A stretch of DNA of 64,000 bases from Rhizomys pruinosus (GCA_009823505.1 VZQC01007104.1:8234-72233), one strand, 5' to 3'; counted from the stretch's first letter, positions 1 to 11,806 are shown. A program made the numbers and translations. Notes: generated from the sequence alone by a model not told the origin.

Positions 1-2513
1 CTTGTCAGCTGCTGTCGGATTTAGGAAGTCTTTTCCTACACCTACGTTCTTGTAGTCTGCTGCACAAAGTTTCTTCTATCACCGCAGGTTTGGGGTTTCA
101 AGTTGAGGTCTTTGTTCCATTTGGGTTGACTTTGTACAGGTGAGAGGTTAGGGTTTATTTCATTCTTCTACAAGTGGTGATCCAGTTTTGCCAACACCAC
201 TTGCTGAAGATGCTGTCTTTTCCACCATTGTGTATTCTTGGGCCCCCTTGTAAAATATGTGTGGCTGAAATTGTATGAGCTTCAGTTTGGATCGTCAGTT
301 TTATTCCATTGGTCAACTGGTCTGTTTTTGTGTCCAGTTACCAGGCTGTTTTTATGGCTATGCCCTGTAGTATAGTTTGATGTCTGGTTTAGTGATCCCC
401 CCTGTTTGCTCTTTTCACTCAGGGTTGCTTTGGCTATTCGGGGTCTTTTTGTTTTTCCAAATGAATGAGGATTTTTTTTTTCCAAGCCTGTGAAGAAAAC
501 TCTTGGGGATTGATTGGGATTGCATTAATCTGTACACTAGTTTGGTAGGATGGATATGTTTACTATATATATTTTCCCAATCCATGAGCAGGGAGTTTGT
601 TCATCTTGTGAGGTCTTCTCAATTCCTTTGCAGGGTTTAAAATTTTTTTGTAGATTCCTGTTGTCGTTTGCTTAGGTTTTGTTTCCTAAGTATTTTTATT
701 TGTTTTTGAGGCTATTGTGAGTGGAAGGTCTCCTTGTAGTTCTTCTCAGTTGCTTGTTTGTTGGTGTAAAGAAAGGCTACTGATTTTTCTAGATTTATTT
801 TGTATCCGCCCACTTTACCAAAGCTCTTAATCGTTTCTAGGAGTTTTCTGGGGGGGTGGAGTTCTTGCATTCCCGTAATAGACCATCATATCATCAGCAA
901 AAAGGGATAGCTTGACCTCCTCTTTTCCAATTAGGAACTCCTTTAATTTCCCTTTCTTGCCTTATTGCCTAGCTGGGTTTTCCACGCACTCTATTGAAGA
1001 GGATGTTGACAGGGGGCAGCCTTGCCGAGTTCCTACCTTTAAGGGGAATGCTTCTGTCATTTCCCCATTTAGGATGATATTGGCTGTGGGTTTTCTGTAT
1101 ATGGCTTTGATTACATTGAGGAATGCCCTCCAGACCAATTCCCTCAGGACTTTTACAAACATGAAAGGATGCTGGATTTTGTCAAAGGCTTTCTCTGCAC
1201 TCAATTGAGATTATTGTGGTTTTTTGTCCTTCAGTCCATGATATGTTTGATGATGTTTATTGATTTCTATATGTTGAACCATCCCTGAACTCTGGATTGA
1301 ATCCAACCTGGTCATGGGGATGTTTTCTTGTGTGAGTCTTCTACGCGATTTGCCAGAACCTGTTTAGAATTTTGGCATCTTGTTATTAGAGGGAGATGGG
1401 TCTATAGTTCTCCTTTTGGTTTGTATCATTTCCCTGGTTTTGGTAGTAGCGTAATGCTGGCTTCATAGAGGAATTTGGGAGAAGTCCCCTCGTTTGTATC
1501 CTTCTAACAATTTAAGTAGTAATGTTGTAAGTCTTTTCGAAATAGTTTATAGAATTCTGCCGTGAATCCATCGGGCTGCGCATTTTTTGGTTGGAGGCTA
1601 CTTTTACATCTTCGATTTCTTCCTGTTCTATTGGCTGTTTAGGCTGTCGATCTCTTCTTGTTGAGCTTTGGTGATTCCCAGGATTTCAGATTTCATCCTT
1701 TTTCTAGGTTTTCAAATTTAGTAGAATATAAGTTTTTGAAGTAGTCCGTATGATTGTTGGATCTTTACCTGTGTGTTGTGATCTTTCCCCTTTCATCACA
1801 GATTCTATTGATTTGGAGTTGTTCCCTCTTTCTTTTGGTTAACTGGGCTAGAGGTCTGTCTATCTTGTTTGTTCTCAAAGAACCAACTTTTGGATTCATT
1901 GATTTTTTGATGGTTTTCTTTGTTTTACTTCATTGATCTCTGCTCTGATTTTTGTTATTTCTTCTTGTCTGCCCTTTGTTTTTGTTTCTCTCAAGTATTT
2001 TTAGCTCAGTGTTAGATCATTCACTGCGCTCTCTTCTTTTTTTTTTAATGTGGGCACTTGAAGCTATAACTTCCCTCTTAGGATTGCTTTTAAAGTGTCC
2101 CATAGATTTTGCTGTGTGTTTTATCATTTCATTCAGTTCCAGGAATGTTTTATTTCTTTCTTTTTCTTCCTTGAACCATCATTATTCAGGAGGAGTGTTG
2201 TAGTCTCCATGTGTCCTGTGGTTGTAAGGATTTATTATGGTGTTGATATTGAGTTTTATTGCACTGTGGTCTGATAGAATGCATGAGATTCATTTCAATC
2301 TTTTTATATTACTGAGTTTTTTTCCTGTGTCCCAGTATATGTTCTATTTGGAGATTAGTTCCATGAGGTGCTGAGTAGAAATGTATTCTCTGTGGTGTTT
2401 GGTGTTGACAATATTTGGTAGATGTCTGTGAGGTCCATTTGGTGTATTGTGTCATTTAGTTCAGATGTCTCTCTGTTTATCCTTTGTCCCTTTAATCTGT
2501 CCAAGAGCTGGTA
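1..2513 (-). mobile_element. LINE-1 fragment, antisense ORF2 (endonuclease to C-terminal part)
   Basis: Read on the minus strand this is L1 ORF2, closely matching the sense copies at 33.1-34.9 kb and 40.8-45.3 kb. The reverse-transcriptase region lies near 890-1200, and the endonuclease end near 2400-2500 matches the stretch near 41350-41400. Numerous stops and frameshifts break the frame, so it codes for nothing. The L1 continues to the left beyond the window. At about 2513 the ORF2 match stops abruptly and GC-rich monomer sequence begins, with ORF1 and the start of ORF2 missing. Confidence 0.93.
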
Positions 2514-2773
2514 CCTGCCCTGGTGCATATGGCGTCTGGCCTGCGACTCAGGTCCCCGCCCACAAGTCCGGCCGGGACCAGAGCAGAAGCAAACACGACC
2601 CTCTGCTCACACCGCCATGGGAGTCCACGGTCCCTCTGCTTCGGGGACCCTGGAGACGCGTTCAGAGCGAGACCCTCCCGCAGCCATCCCCGTGCCAGAC
2701 CACCCCTAGAGCTGTGTACCTGCCCTGGTGCGCTATGGCATCCTTGCCTGCGACTACGCTATTCATTCTTGCT
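2514..2773 (-). repeat. Diverged L1 5'-type monomers (about 1.2 units)
   Basis: A GC-rich stretch starting TACCTGCCCTGGTGCATATG. It repeats its own start near 2727 and resembles the 213-bp units at 4784-5457 along its whole length, sharing the TACCTGCCC start, GGACCAGAGCAGA, GGTCCCTCTG and GAGACCCTC blocks. It sits at the 5' side of the antisense L1 in 1-2513, where an L1 promoter would be. Calling it an L1 promoter monomer is inference from position and tandem structure. Confidence 0.65.
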
Positions 2774-3640
2774 ATAATATATTTTGCTTCATGCTCACTT
2801 AAAGAGACGTTTAGTATTATATTTTGGTTTCTGAATAGACAATAATGCTTTTACATTCCTATGTCATATTAGTCATATTAAAGGCAAAGCAGTTTTACCA
2901 GTTTTATAGCGATTACTTCTATAAACACCTAAGCTCTAATGTACATTAGAGGCTGACTTCAATTACCCACCATCTTTTTCCTCTTTGTTCTATCTGAAAA
3001 AGAGTAAAGAGGTCTCTCTATTAAAAATGTTGCTGCACCTAGAAGGTAAAGTCATTAGACTCACTATAAACAGTATGTTACACCTATGGTCCTCAGAGAT
3101 GTTTGATGCTGTAGCAGTCTGAGGCTTTTCTTCTTTTTGCTTAGAAGGGCCAACTTCTCTGCTGGTATTACTTGATACAACCTACACGACGAAGCTGTAT
3201 CCTTTCTTTCTCAGCTTTGGCGAGTTTAGACGTTTTTGACCTGGGGAACATACAAATATTTTCCCATGGTTAGTCTTAAGATTAAATTGAAGTTTTTGAC
3301 AAAAAGGTTTAATATGTAATGTATCTCCCCTTTTTTATTTTCATTTTATTTTTGACCCATGAGTCTCAAAAGGCAGTTGTAGTACACATACCTATAAGCA
3401 GGAACAAGGTGTAAATTTCATCAATTTGTCCATGTTTTGGGGGGGGTGACTGTATGTTGTTTATTGGGAAGCAAACTTATCCCTTAAGTAAATTATTTCC
3501 TACAGGTAAAAGAGGATGTTCAAGATGATACCGTCATAACACAAAAATTATAGAGAACATTTGTATATGTTAACCCAGTTATTGTTTATTAAATTTTAAG
3601 TAAAATACATGTAATTTTAAATAATATACATTAATAGAAT
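2774..3640 (-). repeat. Partial inverted copy of the 2-kb unit that follows L1 3' ends
   Basis: The reverse complement matches 14110-15130 and its partner at 55330-56370. Shared landmarks include the GAGACTCATGGGTCA block near 3355-3371 and the TTTTACCTGTAGGATG-like block near 3500. As in those copies, it joins directly to the 3' end of an L1, here antisense at 3641. It is truncated on its outer side at 2774. I see no coding potential. Confidence 0.8.
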
Positions 3641-4715
3641 TAGACCCATGTCCTCTCCCGCCCCTCCACACCCCCCGGTTCACCATTTCGTCAGTTTTCT
3701 GATTGCAGTCTTTCTGTTGTTGTTCCTTAATATGCTCCCTCTTCACAAGAAATATTAATGACTGGGTTATTGTGCTAGCATCCACTATGAGGGATACCAT
3801 TCATCGTTTGTTTTTTGTGATTGTGTTACTTCACTTATGTAATATCCTCCAGCTCCATCCATTACCTGCAAAGTTCATGATATCATCTTTTTTTTTTTTT
3901 TTAAAGTTGTTTTTAATTTTTTTTAATTTTTTATTTATTTCTGTATGTGTATCAATGCACTGTCTGCATGCAGGTCTGTGCACCCGTGTCGTGCAATGCC
4001 GCGGAGGTCAGAAGAGAGTCTCGGATTCCCCTGGAGCTGGAGTTCTCTGGAATTTGAGTTTCAGACGGCTCTCGGCCGCCATGTGGGTGCTGGGGATCGA
4101 ACCCGGGTCCTCTGTAAGAGCGGTCGTGCTCTTAACCGCTAAGGCCATCTCTCCAGCCCGAGATCATCTTTCTTTATTGCTGAATAGACTCCATTGGTTA
4201 TATGTACCACATTTTTCTTCATCCAACTCGTCAGTTGAGGGGCATTTGGGTGGTTCCAGTCTTTTTGCTATTGTGAACAGACTGAAAATAAATTAGCTGT
4301 GATGTATTTCTTGCAGTAAGATGAGTCTTAGGGGTAATATGCCAGGAGTGGTATGACTGGGTCAAATGGCAAGCTCATTTTTGAGTCTCCAAGGGTTTTC
4401 CCCACTGCTTTCCATAGTTGCTGTACAAGTTTACATTCCCACCAGCAATGGACGAGTGTTCCCTTTCCCCCCACACCTCTCAGCACTTGGTATCATTGTT
4501 TTTTGATCTTGGCCAGTCTTATTGGAGTGAGTGATATCTTAGAGTTTTCTTAATTTGCATTTCCTTAATTATTGTGAGTTGAACATTTTAATTGTTTTCT
4601 CAGCCATCTCTAATTCCTCCTCTGTGGAAGTCTTTATTCAGCTCTTTGCTCCATCATTGATTGATTACTGTTCTGAAGGTTCTCCAGAAGGAAGTCCACT
4701 TGGATTCTCACCAAT
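3641..4715 (-). mobile_element. LINE-1 3' fragment, antisense
   Basis: The minus strand carries the last part of L1 ORF2 and the short 3' UTR. The C-rich CTCTCCCGCCCCTCC run near 3652 is the complement of the G-rich tract before the 3' end in the copies at 14.05 and 55.3 kb. The frame is broken and a B2 has landed inside it at 3891-4159. Homology stops near 4700 and a short G-rich linker leads to the monomers at 4784, so almost all of ORF1 and most of ORF2 are absent. Confidence 0.88.
3891..4159 (-). mobile_element. B2 SINE
   Basis: Antisense B2: A/T-rich tail on the left, and the tRNA-like head on the right ending in CCATCTCTCCAGCCC. The flanks repeat GATATCATCTTT on the left and GAGATCATCTTT on the right, a target-site duplication inside the L1. 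Confidence 0.95.
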
Positions 4716-4783
4716 TCCTGTTGGCGGCGGCGGGGGGTGGGTGGGTGGGGTGGTGTATGTGCGCCTGACCTAGCCCGCCCGCG

Positions 4784-5457
4784 GTACCTGCCCGAGTGAA
4801 TTATTGCATCCTGCCTGCACCTCAGGAGCCTGCCCACACACAAGGCTCCTGGCTGCAGGAACAGAGCAGACCTAAAGACAACCCTCTGTTCACTCTGCAA
4901 AGGCAAAGTGTGGTCCCTCTGAGACGGGGACCCCCGAAAGAGGGCTCAGAGTCGAGACCCTCTTCCAGCCACCCCTGAGACAGACCACCCCCAGATGTAC
5001 CTGCCCGAGTGAATTATTGCATCCTGCCTGCACCTCAGGAGCCCACCCACACACAAGGCCACCCACCGCAGGACCAGAGAAGACCTAAAGACAACCATCT
5101 GTTCACTCTGCAAAGGCAAAGCGTGGTCCCTCTGAGACGGGGACCCCCGAAAGAGGGCTCAGAGTCGAGACCCTTTTCCAGCCACCACTGAGACAGACCA
5201 CCCCCAGATGTACCTGCCCGAGTGAATTATGGCGTCCTGCCTTCACGTCAGGAGCCCGCTCACACACAAGGGTGCCCACTGCGGGACCAGAGCAGACATA
5301 AACGTGACCCTCTGTTCACTCTGCAAAGGCAAAGCGTGGTCCCTCCGAGACGGGGACCCCCAAAAGAGGGCTCGGAGTCGAGACCCTCTTCCAGCCACCC
5401 CTGAGACAGACCACACCCAGATGTACCTGCCCGAGTGAATTATGGCATCCTGCCTAC
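4784..5457 (-). repeat. Tandem ~213-bp monomers, 3 full units plus a partial one
   Basis: Units begin with GTACCTGCCCGAGTGAATTA at 4784, 4997 and 5210, with a fourth partial unit at 5423. The spacing is exactly 213 bp and the units are highly similar. 213 is divisible by 3, so each unit gives a repeated 60-codon open frame on +, which is a by-product of the period and not a protein repeat. The array sits on the 5' side of the antisense L1 and ends abruptly at 5457. Rodent L1 5' UTRs are commonly built of ~200-bp promoter monomers; this assignment is inferred. Confidence 0.8.
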
Positions 5458-5700
5458 AAAAGTATATTATACCATAGTTTTATGTAGCATACATGTAATT
5501 CTTGCTTTGATCTTAAGCCCAAACTCAGAACACAGCTTTTCCGATCATTGATTACATAAGTCCTTGGATAATTTTCAAAAACAAAATGTCACAAAAGTAT
5601 ATATACTACATTTTTATGTAGCATAAACATAATTCTTGCTTTGATCTTAAGCCCAAACTCAGAACACAGCTTTCCTGATCATTGAGTACATAACGCATAA
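5458..5700. repeat. Tandem duplication, ~134-bp period
   Basis: The block holding TTCTTGCTTTGATCTTAAGC and CCCAAACTCAGAACACAGCT occurs at about 5499-5548 and again at about 5633-5682, a shift of 134 bp. The flanking TATGTAGCATA and GATCATTGA motifs are also shared. It lies between the monomer array and exon 2 of the Scgb2a-like pseudogene, in what would be that gene's second intron. Confidence 0.85.
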
Positions 5701-5719
5701 AAGAAAGGTTCATATTTAC

Positions 5720-7434
5720 CACCATCACTCTAACATTGACCAGAGAGTCATTAGACTGGTCTAGAAACATTATTTTAATTGAGCCACAGCTTCCTTAGTG
5801 GGTAGCAATGTTACATATTTAGCAACAACTTCCTGAAAGTCACTCACAGACGCAGTTCGATCAATTGCCTTTGCAATAATATTGTCTATAATAGCGCAGC
5901 CAGAAGTACCTAGAAAAACATGAGATTCACCACTAGAGTTTGGAACTCATTTGGAGATTACCTACTTTGACTGTCATGTTCTTGGATACCTGTGTAAATA
6001 GATTTGGACAGGATATATGGGAGAAATCATGAATCTAGAACAGAAAATTCAGGCCATGGGGTTGATTTAGGTTGTTCTTAACAAAACAACAGGGAGCTCC
6101 AATCTTTTGCAGAGTCTGCTGAGAGTGACACTGTAGAAGGAAGTTTCTCTGTTTTAGTGGACATAGACATCATTTTGTGTTATGTTAGTTGAAAACAGCA
6201 TTTTTTTTGCTATTCTGAGACTATCACACAGAGATTTCAAGTGTCCTATGAATCTAGCATATCATCTATTATCTCTGTTATCTGCATCATCTATATACAA
6301 AACCAACATTGAAAGCTCTTGTAACTGATGTGTCTCATGATACAAGGGTGTGGAGGAGAGCATGTCAGGAAGTGCAATTGTGTGAACACCTTTACTGGAG
6401 TCATGTGGACAGTTTTTACTCTTGAGTTTTCAACTTTCTTTTTTTATTCATTATTTTATTTTATGTATGAGTGCATTGCCTACATGTGTGTAAGTATTCC
6501 TGTATTGTGCAATGTCCACAGACATAATAAGAGAGCATCAGATGCCCTGAAGTTGTGAATGGTTGTTATGTGCCTTGTGGGTGCTGGGAATCAAAACCAG
6601 GTCCTCTGCAAGAACAGCCAGTGTTCTTAACTACTGAGCCATATCTCCATCCCCAAATAGTCAACTTTCTATCAAATTGTGGAAATGCTTCAGTTTTTGC
6701 TAATCTGTACCAATGTCTTCCATACTTGAAATAGGCAACATGGACCATGAACTGTACAAGCCACATGAAATCTCTGACACATTTGTACTGACAACATTGT
6801 TAGGAACAGGGATCCACTTCCTTCATTACTGGAAGATGACTGTGGAGAATATGACTTTTAAGGATTAGGACTAAGTGGCCACCTGGAAGAGCCTAGAATA
6901 ATCAGCCATGTGTCTGTTGTATAGCTCTAAAGTTACTTACGACTCTTGCCAAAGTCCTATTCCATATGCTAGAATTTGAAATGTAAGCCTTCCACAGTTA
7001 AGGAAACTGAGATGTTCAATGCTATGGAACCCACTTGGGTCCAGTGTTGTTCAGTCACTATTTCTACCCTCTGCACTTGCCCCTTTCTCAAAGCCACCTC
7101 ATATTCAAATGTGATCCTTATTATGGATTTCAGGAGAGCTGTGAGCAGAATGGGATGCACTGCATAGCAACGACACACTACATCCAGCTCCAACCTGAGA
7201 GAAAAATTAAATCAGAGATACATTTTGACTCTAAACTATATATTGATTTTTATGAACAGTATAACAGACACCTTGTGCAAGTTTTGACATGTAAAAGGGT
7301 TCATGGATGAACATGTCTTCCTGAGGGACCCAGCACCAATGTGTAGTTCAAAAGTAGCCAACCCTTCCACAAAACCCACCTGCATAGCAGCAAATAGGGA
7401 TGGCAGCCAGCATGAAGATGATGAGCAGCTTCAT
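5720..7434 (-). pseudogene. Secretoglobin 2A (mammaglobin)-like pseudogene, exons 1 and 2
   Basis: Exon 1 (7434-7380, 55 coding nt) encodes MKLLIIFMLAAIPICCYA, a secretory signal peptide of the SCGB2A type, followed by a good donor (CAG|GTGGGT). Intron 1 carries a B2. Exon 2 (5909-5720) follows a TTTTTCTAG acceptor in the expected phase. It begins T-S-G-C-A-I-I-D-N-I, matching the mammaglobin mature start with its first conserved cysteine. It then carries TAA at 5772-5770, where the family has Glu before the middle Cys, and a lost T at about 5767-5765. After the shift, F-L-D-Q-S-N-D-S-L-V-N resembles the family again. A GTAAAT donor follows, but I found no exon 3 before the L1 material at 5457. 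Two independent lesions make it a pseudogene. Functional SCGB2A proteins are secreted partners of SCGB1D proteins. Confidence 0.85.
6440..6660 (-). mobile_element. B2 SINE
   Basis: Antisense B2 in intron 1 of the Scgb2a-like pseudogene. The head end reads CTACTGAGCCATATCTCCATCCCC. TCAACTTTCT is repeated on both sides (about 6430 and 6661), a target-site duplication. Confidence 0.92.
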
Positions 7435-8925
7435 GTTGAGGCAGAACTTGTGGGTTGGCCACTTGCACAAGACAAGGATCAGGAATTCACTGTAGATTGG
7501 GAACTCAGACTTCTCTGTTTATTCCTCAGGGGGATGCTGTAGTTCCTCCCAGGAATTAAAAAGTGTCAGTAAACATCATTAAGGATGACCAGAGCTAAAG
7601 CCTTTGTTGAAAATAAGGAAACAACTTTGAGACCAAGCCCCTGGGGACCAACATGATGACACTTGGCAATCGGCAAAGTGTTTGCATGGGCTTCCAAACT
7701 ATAATGAAGAGTATTGCTGTATGGGTCTATTTTATCTTCTTTAGTATTTGGGGGGTAGGTGGTTTTGACAAAGGGACTCACTGTAGTCCTGGATGCCTGG
7801 AAGTTTCTTGTAACCATGCTGGCCTGATCTCATACCTCTGCCTGTCCCACTGAATTCCACCCACTCTGTCATGTATGTAAAAGGCCTGTCAAGTCAAGTT
7901 TCTATGCCCAGATGACTCTCAGTACAAGTTCATGCATGGGCGTGCACTCAGCCTATCTAGAGTCACTACCTCAAAGATGAACAATGTAACTGACCCTGCC
8001 AATAGTCTTTTGGATAAGATTGGGGCCTGCTGATCATTTCCCAGCTCTACACTGAATTTTTACCTGATTGAGTGTGCATGGGTCTGGTATGTACTGACAT
8101 TGTTGATGAAAGCTCATATAAGAAAGGTCCCAGGAGCCTATAAGGCTCTGCTTCCTTATGGTAATGAACTTCATCCCCTGGCTCTTACAACTTTTCTGCC
8201 CTCTCTTGTGCAATGGCTCCTGAGTCCCGGGTGGGTGAAATTCAGCATATTAGTACTGTCCAGAGACCCACACTCTCCAGACTCTTATTCTCTTCACTTA
8301 GCCCATTACTGGCCTTTTTCTGTTCATCGCCCTCTGTTGTATGAAAAACCTTCACTGATGAGAGTTGAGTGATATACTTCTATCTCTTTCCCCTCTGTGT
8401 TCCACGATCTTTCGATCTGGAAGTGAGTTTGTAGATGTGTCACTTACAGTTGGACATCTCACAGACACTTTTCCCCTTGGGTGAACAGTTGCAGAACTCT
8501 GTAATTGTCTCTGTGGCAATAGAATATTCTGGTGGTGACTGTATACATACTTGTCTTTAAGTGTAAGTATCCATATTAATCATATAGAAAGAGATTACCA
8601 TTTTCTAGGGATGTGACTGACTTGGGATTTGCTCTCAGATCTGTGACTTCTCCAGCCATTTGAATTTCAGTATGTTTACAGTACCTCACATAAATTCCCT
8701 CCCAGTAAATGGGCTTTAGGTTCAAATTGGTAACTGTTGATCATCCCTCATAAAGTGCCCCTACTGCACCAATATTGTTTTCTGTGCCAGTCATTTTTCT
8801 GGTGATTCCACTGCAAAGCTGAGGTTGGAGCACTGATCGATTCTTTCCTTTGGCAGTTTGCACAGTGTCCTCCAGAACTAGTCTTCAGGGAGGAGGCTTC
8901 CAGGCCAGGTCAAGCTCCACTGCTC
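7435..8925. other. Scgb2a-like 5' flank and unassigned unique sequence
   Basis: On the minus strand the first ~100 bp above the Scgb2a-like ATG would hold its 5' UTR and core promoter; a GAATAAACAG stretch (complement of 7515-7524) could be a TATA-like element. The rest to 8925 shows no exon, RNA gene or clear repeat to me. Open frames here are short and lack family resemblance. Confidence 0.4.
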
Positions 8926-9925
8926 CAAGTCAAATCAAATCCGCTTTAAGATTTCATCTTACCCCAGTCAGACTGGCTAAGATCAAGAGAACACATGAAT
9001 CCAAATGGCGGCCAGAATGTGGGAAAGGGAACCCTCATCCACTACCGGTGGGATTTCAGTCTCACACAACCACTCTGGAAGCAGTGTTGAGAGCTCTTTT
9101 GTATTTTAAATATATTTTTGGGTTTTTATGCATTTCAGAAAATACATCTTAGTCAAATTTAGATATGCTCCTCCTCCTCATCCCCCAGAGCCAGCAAGCC
9201 TGATTTCTGGTGTCCTGTCACATATATTATGTCCTATTCAGTCAAGCATTTCTAGCTCTCAAAAAGCTAAAAGTGATTATACCATATGATCTTCTTATTC
9301 CACTCCTTGACTAGACATGAAGGGCTTGTTCTTATTCATTTGTTGGTGCTCTTTTCATAGTGTCTGAGGAATGGAAGCACCCTATGTTTACTCAACTGAC
9401 CAATGGAGAATGAAAATGCGGTACATTATAGATTGGAGTTCTACTTTGCAGAAAAGAGAGATGAAATGAAAGTTGTAGGTAAATGGATGGAATTAGACAC
9501 CCTTATAGTAAGTGAAGTAACAGACTCAGGAAAACAAGCACTTTCCCTCATTTGTGGATCTTAGCACCTAATCCTTAAAAGGGAATACATGGAGGGAAAG
9601 GGAAAGAAGGAGTCTGAGATAAAGCAATAGTAAGAGACAGCTGTTACCAAGGGGGACATGGGTAAACTGGAGGTATTTAACTGGCAGGGGAAAAGGGAGG
9701 GTTATACCAGGAACCATGGTGATAAAGGGGAAGATGGAGCTCATGAGGTGGCAGGTTGGAGGAGACAGCTTTTATCAAGGACAAACTGGAGGAAATTGGG
9801 GTATATTTTCTGAGGTGGAGGAAGGAGAGATAAACAGGGAGAGAAAGAAAGGAAAGATAAGTAATGTTTATATGCTGTGAAATCCATAGGAAAATGCATT
9901 ATTTCAAAAGCCTACTGAAAAATTA
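8926..9925 (+). mobile_element. Old LINE-1 3' fragment (Lx-like)
   Basis: Sense L1 ORF2 C-terminal sequence begins near CCGCTTTAAGATTTCATCTTACC, continues through the cysteine-rich region and the ACATTATAGATTGGAGTTCTA part, and runs into a purine-rich 3' UTR (9590-9860). It is much more diverged than the L1 copies at 33-45 kb and has many stops. The 3' flank around 9925-10060 resembles the 3' flank of the other old L1 near 17590-17760, so both may belong to one subfamily with a longer 3' end. Confidence 0.75.
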
Positions 9926-10845
9926 CACATACAATATCTGTACATGAGTACATGTGTATAGCTGAAGGCTATACAATAAGAAACACGTGCTACACAGGAG
10001 AATCCTCCCTTTGAGTTGATCTTCAGGGTAGTCCAAGACACTCTTAAAATTACACAGTCTGTTGCCATGGCCTTAGATTACCTCTTAGAACTTTAAGGTA
10101 AGACTCTATTACTAGTTTTGTTTTTATGTTGGTCTCCTCCTCCTCTTCTTACCTCCCCTCTGTTTCCTCTTCTCTCTTTCCCTCTCCTTACCTTCTTCAT
10201 CTTCTTTGTCTAAGTATTGCTCTGCTCTTATACTTATTTTTTCTGTTTTTCATTCCTTTTCCTCTGTCACTTCATGTTCATGGGCCTTAACATTTATTTT
10301 CTAAATTCAAACAGCCTCCTTTTATTTATGTCTGATTCTGCTGGTTCAGATGGCTGAGATCAGTGTACCTTTCCTTCCTGAGTTTCTACTTTGTAGAAAC
10401 TTCTGAGATTTAGAGGACACTTACAATCCTCTGATCTTTACTGAAGGGTTTTCAAGAATTAGTTCATTTAATGAACTAGGATATTTGATTCAAATCTTAA
10501 GACATATTTTTCTTCTATATTAAAATTTTGGTTTTTAGTTCCATGGACTCAAAGGATATGGTCAATTTCATGAGCTCCTTTTCTCTTTGTAGTTGAGAGA
10601 TCCACAATATATGGAGAGTGATTGTAGCTAATGCAGATATGAATTCTGAATCTGGAGGTAGCATCTGATTATGTAGGACCTGTCTTTGGGCAAGATACAG
10701 TGTTTGTCTCTCTGAGCTTCTGTTTACCCATGGCAAAGTGGCTAGAAATGAGAACTTGCTGAGGTGTTACCAGGATGGCAGATAAACTGTGTAAATGATT
10801 TTATCGCACCTAAGCATAAAATCACCACAAAAACTGGGTGTTTTA
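9926..10845. other. Unassigned sequence with a pyrimidine-rich tract
   Basis: The first 130 bp resemble the region after the old L1 at 17590. A T/C-rich tract covers about 10130-10260. I see no gene. Confidence 0.45.
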
Positions 10846-10972
10846 GTCGGGTATGGTGGCATGCACCATTAATTCCAGCACTCAGTAGGCAGAGGCAGGC
10901 AGATCTCTGTGAGTTCAAGGCCAGCCTGGTCTCAAAGTGGTTCCAGACAGCTGACTCCGTCTCAAAAAAAGA
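10846..10972 (+). mobile_element. B1 SINE
   Basis: Sense B1: GGTATGGTGGCATGCACC head, AGGCAGGCAGATCTCTGTG B-box region, then CCGTCTCAAAAAAAGAC tail. Confidence 0.93.
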
Positions 10973-11071
10973 CAAAAGAATTGGGTGTTTCCTGAGTCCA
11001 CAACTCTAGAAATTTGTAAGGGCATGCCCTCAAACCAAAAAGGCACCTACCACACCATTCAGCAGATCTTC

Positions 11072-11074
<3 letters not shown>

Positions 11075-11107
<33 letters not shown>
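11075..11107. repeat. (TA)n microsatellite
   Basis: Pure AT dinucleotide run of about 33 bp. Confidence 0.97.
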
Positions 11108-11110
<3 letters not shown>

Positions 11111-11761
11111 TCAGAGTACTAAAAGGTTACTTGCCCATCTGTCTTTATTGAGGCATTATTCACCATAGCTAATGTTTAGGACCAGCTTATATAAATGTCA
11201 AAGGATAAGTAGCAAAATAAAATGGGACATACATGTACAATGGAGTTTTATTCAGCTGTAAAATAAAATGAAACTATGTAGCCTACAGGAAAAATATAGG
11301 TCAGAACATTACACATGTAAGCAAAATCAGCTGACCTCACAAAGAAAAATATCAAATTTTCTATAATTCGTACAATCTGTTGATGTAGCTATCTACTTAT
11401 TTATCCATGTGTCTATGTATACATCTACTATGATGTTAAATTATAAGAACTTTTTGTGGTGAAGTGGGAGAAAGATATACAAGATCTAGCTGTAACCACT
11501 GTAAAGTGCTGTATGAAAATGGGTTAAATCCACTGCTTTGTATATCACCTACTCAAAACTAAAATTTCATTAAATAAAAAGTAGTACATTATGACAAGAA
11601 TAATTATTCAGGGAAATAATTAAGTGGAAGTCTGTATCCATATTTCTAACATGTATACCTCTAGAACACTCAGATCTGGAAAATATCCTGTGAACTAAAA
11701 CTGCGTTGAATGCATATGAACTTTGAAGAACACTTTGGCCCATGGTAATGTAGATCTCATT

Positions 11762-11764
<3 letters not shown>

Positions 11765-11805
<41 letters not shown>
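11765..11805. repeat. (CA)n microsatellite
   Basis: Pure CA run of about 40 bp. Confidence 0.97.

Positions 11806-11806
<1 letters not shown>

Noticed and set aside
4796..5404. Three repeated 60-codon open frames starting M-N-Y-C/G
   Set aside because: They are a by-product of a 213-bp tandem repeat whose length is a multiple of 3. No signal, domain or splice context; the array sits at an L1 5' end.
4784..5457. CRISPR-like array
   Set aside because: Units are 213 bp, contiguous and without spacers, in a mammalian repeat context.
7303..7542. 79-codon plus-strand open frame over the Scgb2a-like exon 1
   Set aside because: It is antisense to the signal-peptide exon, which has the better evidence (family match, donor site, phase).
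8100..8372. Possible extra secretoglobin fragment (ACTTTTCTGCCCTCTCTTGT resembles the duplication arm near 63598)
   Set aside because: The similarity is limited to a few dozen bases with no exon-like sequence, too weak to call.
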